The notes under the pieces were generated by a model that was not told the DNA's origin, ran no database searches, and worked only from the letters and a program-made list of their open reading frames with translations. 35,071 bases of DNA. Origin: JACRPI01 sp964385055 (lineage in GTDB: Archaea > Nanobdellota > Nanobdellia > Woesearchaeales > DSVV01). Location of the stretch: contig CAYLMH010000013.1 in assembly GCA_964385055.1 (NCBI GenBank), forward strand, positions 1 through 35,071, written 5' to 3'. Shown here one piece after another: positions 8,295 through 14,558 of the stretch (within the stretch, counting starts at the first letter, position 1; each line of letters opens with the position of its first letter). A program made the position numbers and the translations under genes.

Positions 8295-9272
8295 TCAGTA
8301 CTCCATCAGTTTTTTTGCAGTAAACAGAATCTTCTCTGTGTTTGGCAAATAAAAATTTTCCATTTTGTAGAGAGGCATGAGTGTATCATACCCCGTCACG
8401 CGAAGAAGAGGTGCTTTCAAATAATACAATGCTTTCTCACTAATCTGTGCGGCAATCTCTGTACTAAAGCCACAGGTCCGTGGTGCTTCATGAACAATCA
8501 TCACGCGTCCAGTTTTTTGTGCAGTGGCAAGAACTGCAGCAACATCATAAGGAGCAATAGTGCGCAAGTCAATAATTTCCACATCAACGCCTGTTTGTGC
8601 AAGTTGTCGTGCAGCTTCTTCACACACACTGACCATAACGCCCCACGTAATGATGCTCATATCTTTTCCTTCTTTGACCATCCGTGCTTTGCCAATAGGA
8701 ACAGTAAAATCACCATCAGGAACGTCTCCTTTTGCAGTTCTATACAATTTTTTTGGTTCAAAAAAAATTACCGGGTCAGGATCACGAATCGCGCTCAACA
8801 ATAATCCTTTTGCGTCAGCAGGAGTGCTTGGGACAACAACTTTTAATCCAGGAACATGTGCATAAAATACTTCAGGACTCTCGCTGTGATGTTCAGGAGC
8901 ATGAACACCCCCAGCATACGGTGCGCGAACAACGAGAGGACAACTAAATTTCCCTCGCGATCGTGTGCGCATTCTGGATGCGTGAGAAATAAGTTGATCA
9001 AATGCAGGGTAAGTAAAGCCGTCAAATTGAATTTCTCCAATGGGTTTTAAGCCATTGATAGACATACCTATAGAAATACCAACAATAGCAGATTCTGCAA
9101 GAGGAGTATCAAAAACTCTTTTCTCACCGTATTTTTTCTAAAGACCTTCAGTGACGCGGAAAACCCCGCCATTAAAACCAACATCTTCACCAAAGACGAG
9201 AACGTTGGGATCTCTGCCTAATTCGTAATCAAGCGCAGAACGAATTGCTTCAAGAAGGGTCATGATTGCCAT
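8295..9272 (-). CDS. pdhB: 2-oxoacid dehydrogenase E1 beta subunit, interrupted by an in-frame TAG (codon 45)
   Basis: The full frame starts at ATG 9270-9272, overlapping the E1-alpha stop as TAATG, with a strong aaggagga ribosome site inside the end of E1-alpha. It begins MAIMTLLEAIRSALDYELG, continues through FGEDVGFNGGVFRVTEGL, then meets TAG at 9138-9140. It resumes in the same frame with KKYGEKRVFDTPLAES and runs to TGA at 8295. Total 325 codons plus stop, the usual family length. In Bacillus-type E1-beta the residue after TEGL is Gln, so TAG matches a CAG-to-TAG change. The first downstream ATG (9065) would drop the EDVG and TPLAE segments that belong to the cofactor site and subunit interface. 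It is functional only if TAG is read through, is an error, or is polymorphic; otherwise a pseudogene. E1-beta identity itself is secure. Confidence 0.9.
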
Positions 9273-10654
9273 TAGGGAAATCCTCCTTCAACTTTTTCAA
9301 GAATATTTGGATCTCTTTTCTTACCACTCACATCGAGAAATGACTGGTATTGTTCGAGTAATTGAGGGGTCATAGATGCAAAAGTATATGCAAACATGTC
9401 TTTAGGATCAGAGGTAGGTTCTTCTTCGTAGGAACGAACATGTGCGCTGACAAGTGTTGCAGCTTCTTGTTGCAATAATTCTTCTTTTTTCGCGTCCCAT
9501 ATTTTTTGTTGGAGCATATATTTCTTCAATCGATCAAGAGGATCTTTTTTCACCCATGCATCAACTTCTTCTTGATTTCGATATCGTTTTGCATCGTCGG
9601 CAGTCGTGTGGTCGCTGATTCTGTACGTGACACATTCAATGAGTGTTGGTCCACCACCTAATCGTGCTTTTTCAAGAGCAGCAGAGACTGCACCATAAAC
9701 AGCAAAAATATCATTGCCATCAACTTGAATTCCAGTAAATCCATACGCGATTGCTTTTTGCGCAATTGTTGTTGCGGCAGTTTGTTTTTTTCTTGGCACA
9801 GAGATTGCCCATTGATTATTCTGGCAAAGAAACACGATGGGTGCTTTGAAAACCCCTGCGAAATTCAATGCTTCGTGAAAATCTCCTTCGCTTGTGCCTC
9901 CATCACCGACATGCGCAAGCACACCGTTTTTTTGTCCTTTGTAAGAAAGAGAGAGCGCAAGCCCAACACCATGAAGAAGTTGTGTTGCAATAGGAATAGA
10001 AAGAGGAAGTGTCGTCATGGATTCTGTATACGCGTGACCGCGTTCATCGCCGCCCCAATATTGAAAGAGTCCTTTCATAGGCATGCCACGAGTGATACAG
10101 CTTGCATTTTCTCGAAAACTTGGAACAAGCCAGTCTTCTTTCTGGAGAGCAAACGCGCTGCCCACTTGGCTTGCTTCTTGTCCGCGAACAGAACCGTAGG
10201 TTCCCAAGCGGCCTTGTCGCTGCAATTTCAGTGCGGCATCATCAAATGCACGAGCGAGAAGCATGAAGCGATACAGGGATTTTATCTGCTCAGCAGAAAG
10301 CAACGTAAATTTTCCAGCAGTAGTTCCATCTTCACGAAGAATTTGTTGTGGCACGAGAGAAAATTGTTCTTGAGAAATAGTGGAAGCATTTTCTGCTCCT
10401 CTCTTCACTTTTCCCCTATTCACAGAAACACCTTTGAATTGCCTTGCAACACTTTTGGCATCTTTAAATATTTTTGATTTTTTTATTTTATTATTCAATC
10501 CATTTTTTTTAGAAATCGTTTTGCGAGAAGTCTTTCTTTTAGAAGGCGCACTATCTCGAGCGAGAGATCTACGAAGAAGTTTTTTTCCCACGTGCACCCC
10601 TTTTTTTTGCATGTGCTTCACTCTTCGCATAATGCGGTGATAGAGCTTTGCCAC
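9272..10654 (-). CDS. pdhA: 2-oxoacid dehydrogenase E1 alpha subunit with basic N-terminal extension
   Basis: 460 aa, thiamine-diphosphate-dependent decarboxylase subunit. From about residue 95 it follows the family: QFSLVPQQILREDG, RAFDDAALKLQRQGRLGTY, RGQEASQVG, and the TPP motif running from GDGGTSEGDFHEA to CQNN about 25 residues on. YRISDHTTADDA lies in the phosphorylation-loop region. The first ~88 residues are additional, with about 31 Lys/Arg in the first 90 and only three acidic residues. The start is GTG at 10652-10654; a TATA box at 10683-10691 predicts initiation near 10655-10660, giving a nearly leaderless message. An in-frame ATG at 10630 is an alternative and would still keep most of the extension. 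The TAA overlaps the E1-beta ATG. Confidence 0.93.
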   Translation of the reverse strand: MAKLYHRIMRRVKHMQKKGVHVGKKLLRRSLARDSAPSKRKTSRKTISKKNGLNNKIKKSKIFKDAKSVARQFKGVSVNRGKVKRGAENASTISQEQFSLVPQQILREDGTTAGKFTLLSAEQIKSLYRFMLLARAFDDAALKLQRQGRLGTYGSVRGQEASQVGSAFALQKEDWLVPSFRENASCITRGMPMKGLFQYWGGDERGHAYTESMTTLPLSIPIATQLLHGVGLALSLSYKGQKNGVLAHVGDGGTSEGDFHEALNFAGVFKAPIVFLCQNNQWAISVPRKKQTAATTIAQKAIAYGFTGIQVDGNDIFAVYGAVSAALEKARLGGGPTLIECVTYRISDHTTADDAKRYRNQEEVDAWVKKDPLDRLKKYMLQQKIWDAKKEELLQQEAATLVSAHVRSYEEEPTSDPKDMFAYTFASMTPQLLEQYQSFLDVSGKKRDPNILEKVEGGFP

Positions 10655-10679
10655 GATGGTCTTTTTCAGGCAAGAAGTG

Positions 10680-10698
10680 CTTATATATCTTTCGAAAA
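10680..10698 (-). promoter_or_regulatory. TATA/BRE promoter of the PDH operon
   Basis: Read on the minus strand the site is cgaaagatatataagc: a BRE-like purine stretch followed by a TATA box. It is about 30 nt from the GTG of E1-alpha, as expected for a leaderless or near-leaderless archaeal transcript. It lies in the 61-nt gap after the lipA reading frame. Confidence 0.7.
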
Positions 10699-10715
10699 AG
10701 TGTTACGGGCTGGTG

Positions 10716-11603
10716 TCAATTCTGAAGATGTGCGTTCAACTTATCCGCTCTATAGGAACTCCTCACAAGCGGTCCAGCTTCGACATGCAAAAATCCCAGC
10801 TCCTTCCCAATCAGAGCAAATCGAGAAAATTCAGAAGGATGATAAAACTGAGAAACCGGCGCATGTTTCGGTGTCGTCTATAAATATTGCCCAATGGTCA
10901 AAAAATCGCAGCCAATCATCCGCAGATCTCCCATGACTTCAAGTATTTCATCTTCAGTTTCCCCAAGACCAAGCATAAACCCACTTTTTGTCTGCTGCGA
11001 AGGATTCATTTCTTTAACTTTGAGCAACAACCGCAAGCTCTCTTCATATTTTCCTTTCTTGCGAACTTGCTTATACACTCGCCGAGGAGCTTCAATGTTG
11101 TGACTAAACACATCTGGTTGTGCGGCAACAACAAGAGCAAGTGCTTCATCGTTATACGAAAAATCAGAAGTCAAGACCTCAATTGTACAGGAAGGTACTT
11201 TCGAACGAATTGCAGATATGCAAGAAACAAAATGGCGAGCGCCGCCATCAGGCAAATCATCGCGCGTCACGCAGGTAATAACCACATACTGCAACCCTAA
11301 CTTTTTAATCGCAGAAGCAAGATGTTCGGGTTCATCAGCATCAAGTGCAGCAGGCTTTCCAGTTTTGACATGGCAATAATGGCAGTATCGTGTACACACG
11401 TCACCCATAATCATGAATGTGGCAACGTTGCGAGAAAAACATTCGTAGATGTTAGGGCAAGCTGCTTCTTCACAGACAGTATGAAGGTTTGATTTTCGAA
11501 GTAAGTTCTTGAGTTCAAAATATTGCTTCTCTGTAGGAAGCCGCACTTTAATCCAATCAGGTTTCCGTGTTTGTTTTGTTTGAATTTGGATAAATTGTTC
11601 CAT
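10716..11603 (-). CDS. lipA: Lipoyl synthase LipA, interrupted by an in-frame TAG (codon 242)
   Basis: Radical-SAM enzyme inserting two sulfurs into protein-bound octanoyl groups; here its natural target is the E2 lipoyl domain. From ATG 11601-11603: auxiliary-cluster cysteines C44-x4-C49-x5-C55 (CEEAACPNIYEC) and radical-SAM cysteines C70-x3-C74-x2-C77 (CTRYCHYC), then VITCVTRDDLPDGGA and GLGETEDEI. After TIGQYL comes TAG (10878-10880). The same frame continues TTPKHAPVSQFYHPSEF... to GPLVRSSY and TGA at 10716. The family consensus is GQYLQP/T, so TAG sits at a conserved Gln. The RSSY serine, a ligand of the auxiliary cluster, lies beyond the TAG (about 282-283), so a truncated product should be inactive. 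The longer upstream frame (to 11675) is rejected because TATA at 11632-11641 predicts a leaderless start at 11603. Confidence 0.9.
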
Positions 11604-11631
11604 GAAAATAACCAATGCTCTAATAACAAAA

Positions 11632-11641
11632 CACATATATA
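11632..11641. promoter_or_regulatory. Shared, near-palindromic TATA box between lipA and the NFACT gene
   Basis: The sequence catatataa lies about 26-30 nt before the NFACT ATG (11664) and about 33 nt before the lipA ATG (11603) on the other strand. TATA boxes of this kind can be read in either direction, and I see no second TATA element in this 60-nt gap. Confidence 0.55.
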
Positions 11642-11663
11642 ATTGTTTGTAACAAAAAGAATC

Positions 11664-12836
11664 ATGAAACAACAACTCGCGGCAATAGAAATGATTCGTC
11701 TGGTGAAAGAACTCAAAGACAGAATTCTCAACGGAAAAATAAATCAGGTGTATGTGGAGTTCGATCGCATCAACGGAACAAAAAAAGAACTCCTCTTTGA
11801 ACTCTACGTTCCAAATAAAGGAAAAGAATTAGTGAGAATTCTCCTCCCAACAGGTCTTTATCTCTCGTCGGTAAAACCAGAGATGCCGACAAAGCCAGAT
11901 GGCTATTGCCTCTACTTGCGAAAGTGGTTGAAAAACGCGAGAATAAGAAATGTCGAGCAGGTTGCAGCAGAACGTATTCTCAAAGTAACAGTGGAGACAA
12001 AAGATCTTACAAAGACAGAATTCACCCCAATTACTTATTTCATATACATCGAATTGTTCAGCAAAGGAAATTTTATCATGACCAATGAACAAAATATAAT
12101 TCTTTCTCCATTAGAAGTGCAGGAATGGAGTGGAAGAATTATCAAGCCAAAGGAAACATATCTTCATCCAAAACAAGAATATAATGCGTTCAAGTTTGGA
12201 GAGGCGGATTTTGGAAAAGCGTTGGAAAAATCAGAGAAAGAAACACTCGCTGCAAGATTTGCGCTTGATTTTGGATTAGGAGGCACGTATGCAGAAGAGC
12301 TGTGTGCTCGTGCAGAACTTTCTCCACAGGCAAAAAGCACGACAAAAGCAGAACAAAAAAAGTTGTTTGCGGCGTGGCAGGATCTTTTGCAGGATGTAGA
12401 AAACGGAACTGCGATAATAATCAAAGAAAACAACACCATTACCGATGTATTTCCCTGTCCAATAAAGAAGTACAAAGGAGAAGTATGTTCTTCATTTATG
12501 GACGGTCTTGACAAGTGCTGGACACAGGGTGTCCAAAAGAAAGAGTTGCAAGGAGAAGTAAAGAAGAGTAAAGGAGCATTAGAGAAATTTCAGGTGATGG
12601 TGCAAAGTCAGGAAAAGCAGATTGTAACATTTAAGGAAGACTATGAAAAAAACCAGAAAATTGGAGAAAAGATCTATGAACAATATGCGTTGCTAGAAAA
12701 TATTTTCAGCCAGCTCAAAGAAGCGCGAAAAACAAAATCCTGGGACGAAATAAAGAAAGCGTTGAAGGGGCATAAGATTATCACTTCTATAAACGAAAAG
12801 AATCAAGAGATAATGGTAAATATTGAATATAGTTGA
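11664..12836 (+). CDS. rqcH: NFACT-N protein (RqcH/NEMF/Tae2-like), truncated after the coiled coil
   Basis: N-terminal half of the ribosome-quality-control factor family that binds 50S/peptidyl-tRNA complexes and supports tailing of stalled peptides. The NFACT-N domain is visible from MKQQLAAIEMIRLVKELK through LRKWLKNARIRNVEQVAAERIL and IELFSKGNFIMTN. A helical region follows, then a long coiled coil (about residues 285-350 and on). The protein stops at about 390 residues, where relatives continue with a second coiled-coil part and the NFACT-R domain to roughly 600-700. No continuation is found in any frame before the tRNA. The ATG at 11664 is preferred to the upstream TTG (11643) because TATA at 11632-11641 predicts a leaderless start there. 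It could be a decayed gene or a natural short form. Confidence 0.82.
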   Translation: MKQQLAAIEMIRLVKELKDRILNGKINQVYVEFDRINGTKKELLFELYVPNKGKELVRILLPTGLYLSSVKPEMPTKPDGYCLYLRKWLKNARIRNVEQVAAERILKVTVETKDLTKTEFTPITYFIYIELFSKGNFIMTNEQNIILSPLEVQEWSGRIIKPKETYLHPKQEYNAFKFGEADFGKALEKSEKETLAARFALDFGLGGTYAEELCARAELSPQAKSTTKAEQKKLFAAWQDLLQDVENGTAIIIKENNTITDVFPCPIKKYKGEVCSSFMDGLDKCWTQGVQKKELQGEVKKSKGALEKFQVMVQSQEKQIVTFKEDYEKNQKIGEKIYEQYALLENIFSQLKEARKTKSWDEIKKALKGHKIITSINEKNQEIMVNIEYS

Positions 12837-12874
12837 CGCGAGTATGCAAAGCAATAATTCGTCGCGTCAACTAT
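12829..12874. repeat. 13-bp perfect inverted repeat over the NFACT stop codon
   Basis: Arms atagttgacgcga (12829-12841) and tcgcgtcaactat (12862-12874) are exact reverse complements with a 20-nt loop. The left arm contains the NFACT TGA. There is no T-run after it, so it does not look like a bacterial terminator. Confidence 0.8.
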
Positions 12875-12876
12875 TC

Positions 12877-12919
12877 TAGTAAGCGCGAACACCCTAACAA
12901 TAAGTAATCGCGTTTACTA
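12877..12919. repeat. Second inverted repeat, related in sequence to the preceding one
   Basis: Arms tagtaagcgcga (12877-12888) and tcgcgtttacta (12908-12919) pair over 12 positions with one G-T wobble and a 19-nt loop. The right arm resembles the right arm of the first hairpin (tcgcgtcaacta), so the two are probably duplicates of one unit. Confidence 0.75.
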
Positions 12920-12940
12920 ATAGTTCTCAATTTAATAGAA

Positions 12941-12950
12941 ATACTTAAAA
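12941..12950 (+). promoter_or_regulatory. TATA box of tRNA-Trp
   Basis: atacttaaaa lies about 30 nt upstream of the first acceptor base, with a purine-rich stretch (tagaa) in front that could serve as BRE. Confidence 0.55.
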
Positions 12951-12977
12951 AGGTACAGCAACTTCAGCAAATCAGCA

Positions 12978-13051
12978 GGGGACATAGTTTAACCTGGCTA
13001 GAACAGCCGCCTCCAGAGCGGCCAATCGGGGTTCAAATCCTCGTGTCCCCA
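12978..13051 (+). tRNA. trnW: tRNA-Trp (anticodon CCA)
   Basis: Cloverleaf drawn by hand. The acceptor stem GGGGACA/TGTCCCC has seven pairs. The D arm is 12987-13004 and the anticodon stem GCCGC/GCGGC has five pairs. Loop CTCCAGA gives anticodon CCA at 13013-13015. The variable loop has 4 nt. The T arm is CGGGG-TTCAAAT-CCTCG, with one G-T pair. The discriminator is A (13051). No CCA end is encoded and there is no anticodon-loop intron, although introns are common in archaeal tRNA-Trp. It reads UGG. Confidence 0.96.
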
Positions 13052-13112
13052 TTCTATTTTTAAAAGAGAGCCCCTATTTTTTCTTTAACACTCTTCAACA
13101 TTTCAAAAAACT

Positions 13113-13120
13113 ATTTATAC
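13113..13120 (+). promoter_or_regulatory. TATA box of the 67-aa membrane-anchored protein
   Basis: atttatac centred about 26 nt before the ATG at 13142, predicting a leaderless message. It also lies downstream of the T-rich tRNA trailer (13055-13083), which probably ends tRNA transcription. Confidence 0.55.
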
Positions 13121-13141
13121 TTCTCAAGTAAAAAAACTGGT

Positions 13142-13345
13142 ATGCGAACATTTACACTCATCATTGTCATCTTTATTATGGTCCTTTTGTTCTTTGAAGT
13201 GACAGACTGGACACCCACTGTTCCGACAACAAAAGAAGTGACCACAGAAAAAACAGTAATTGTGGAAACAGTGGATGAGACTGGTGAAGTTATTAACGCA
13301 ACAACGACCAAAGGGACGACTACTGAAACACAAGAGAATCAGTGA
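13142..13345 (+). CDS. Small N-terminally anchored Thr-rich protein
   Basis: 67 aa. Residues 1-20 (MRTFTLIIVIFIMVLLFFEV) form one hydrophobic helix with a single Arg before it. The remainder is Thr/Glu/Val-rich and hydrophilic (TTKEVTTEKTVIVETV, then ATTTKGTTTETQENQ), so it is probably displayed outside the cell on a membrane anchor. A well-placed TATA box supports expression. Its last 26 bases overlap the 3' end of the convergent DUF192 gene. I recognise no family. Confidence 0.65.
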   Translation: MRTFTLIIVIFIMVLLFFEVTDWTPTVPTTKEVTTEKTVIVETVDETGEVINATTTKGTTTETQENQ

Positions 13346-13676
13346 GTTCAGTTCGAGATGCACGAATAGTCCCTGAATGAAGTTCTAAGACATACTGCGC
13401 TTTTTTCTTTGGAGTATAGAAAGTAAACGGCAAAAAATGTTCCTTGATTTCAACAACTTTCCTGCTCCCATCCAAATACACAACATCGATAGGATAAAAA
13501 ACAAAAAACATGTGCAGTGGAATGATTTTCTCTTGTTGTTCAATAAAAAGAAGATCTTTTTGTGGAGAAAACATTAGACCAGAAGCTTTTCTCCAAAGTG
13601 AAGCGCAGCATATTGCTTTCTCTGAAAGAACAGTTTTTTTCGTGTCATTGACAATATGGCACGTCTTACCAAGCAT
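13320..13676 (-). CDS. DUF192 family protein
   Basis: About 118 aa from ATG 13674-13676. The DUF192 core is recognisable: ASLWRKASGLMFSPQKDLLF, then a hydrophobic FFVFYPIDVVYLD followed by VVEIKEHFLPF and YVLELHSGTI. The family forms a small beta-barrel of unknown biochemical role, often exported in bacteria; no signal peptide is evident here. An ATG six codons upstream (13694) is less likely because the TATA box at 13701-13710 predicts initiation near 13676. The stop is TAG. It is divergent from the lipoprotein gene and convergent with the 67-aa gene, so it is monocistronic. Confidence 0.82.
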   Translation of the reverse strand: MLGKTCHIVNDTKKTVLSEKAICCASLWRKASGLMFSPQKDLLFIEQQEKIIPLHMFFVFYPIDVVYLDGSRKVVEIKEHFLPFTFYTPKKKAQYVLELHSGTIRASRTELTDSLVFQ

Positions 13677-13700
13677 ATTGTTCTGCGCTCTCATCGGAAT

Positions 13701-13710
13701 CTTTATATAC
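13701..13710. promoter_or_regulatory. Shared TATA box between DUF192 gene and surface-lipoprotein gene
   Basis: ctttatatac on the + strand (gtatataaag on the - strand) lies about 29 nt from the ATG at 13734 and about 30 nt from the ATG at 13676. Both genes would then be leaderless from one element, the same arrangement as at lipA/NFACT. Confidence 0.55.
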
Positions 13711-13733
13711 CTCTTTATTCAAAAAATCAATCC

Positions 13734-14558
13734 ATGAATAAAAATGTATTGTTGATAGTCTCTATTTTAGCAATTGTTCTTGTACTGAGCAGTTGTCAGT
13801 GGCTTCCAGTCAACGTCGCTATTTGCGGAAACGAAATCTGTGAATCTGGCGAATCAAGCATTTGTCCAAGCGATTGCGCAGAGGGCGAAGAGGAAGAAGA
13901 AATAGGAACAATTACAGAAGCAATGTGCGCCGCAGACGGTGGCGATTCCTGTGGCAGCACAGAAATGTGTACGGGATATTGGCTTGATGCAGATTATACC
14001 TGCTGTTCAACAACATGCGAAGATGCTGTTGATGCGATTTACTTTACTGAAGGATGGAATTATGTCTCCTTACCAGAAGTAGAGCTTGACGATCCTATTG
14101 AAGATATATTCAGCGATGATTTCCTCAGTGCAGTAGATTCCATTTACACCTACACAGAAGAAAGTTGGAAAGTGTGGCATAGTGATACAAGTATTCCAAG
14201 TGATTTGGAAGATATTCAAGGCGGACGTGCATATATCTTTGTCATGAATAGCGCGTATACGCTTGAATTGTCTGAAATAGAAGAAACACTTGATGCGCTA
14301 ATGGAAACAGAATCTTCTGCGCGTTCTCCGACATCTATCGATGTCCAAGCAGGATGGAACTTGATTGGCGTTGCTTCAGAAGATGAAGAGCCATTGGTTG
14401 ATTATTTCTGGAGTATTGATGGAAGTTATGCATCACTGTGGATCTTTAGTACCACGGAAGGAGATCTGGAGAAGATTGACCTCACGCACAGTTATAATCT
14501 TATTCCGACTCACGCATATTGGGTTTATGTGACAACTGATGGAGAAATAACCCCATGA
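13734..14558 (+). CDS. Cysteine-rich surface lipoprotein
   Basis: About 274 aa from ATG 13734. The N-terminus MNKNVLLIVSILAIVLVLSS is a signal peptide followed by Cys, so it looks like a lipobox (VLSSC). Next comes CGNEICESGE...ICPSDC, a short Cys motif I associate with archaeal surface proteins, then an acidic linker and a second Cys cluster (CAADGGDSCG, then YTCCSTTC). Two copies of a GWN-type beta module follow: EGWNYVSLP near the middle and AGWNLIGVA further on, each with a trailing AYIFV/AYWVYV strand. It is likely an extracellular binding or structural protein. In-frame codons upstream (from 13656) are excluded by TATA position and by the signal peptide. The TGA overlaps the next ATG (ATGA). 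Confidence 0.8.
   Translation: MNKNVLLIVSILAIVLVLSSCQWLPVNVAICGNEICESGESSICPSDCAEGEEEEEIGTITEAMCAADGGDSCGSTEMCTGYWLDADYTCCSTTCEDAVDAIYFTEGWNYVSLPEVELDDPIEDIFSDDFLSAVDSIYTYTEESWKVWHSDTSIPSDLEDIQGGRAYIFVMNSAYTLELSEIEETLDALMETESSARSPTSIDVQAGWNLIGVASEDEEPLVDYFWSIDGSYASLWIFSTTEGDLEKIDLTHSYNLIPTHAYWVYVTTDGEITP

Noticed and set aside
8289..8804. 171-aa plus-strand ORF
   Set aside because: Antisense to well-conserved E1-beta; composition (Cys/His/Ser-rich) is that of a shadow.
9725..10477. 250-aa plus-strand ORF
   Set aside because: Antisense to conserved E1-alpha, without recognisable features or promoter.
13656..13733. Extended N-terminus of the surface lipoprotein
   Set aside because: It would precede the expected transcription start and bury the signal peptide behind a basic segment; ATG 13734 fits TATA and lipobox.
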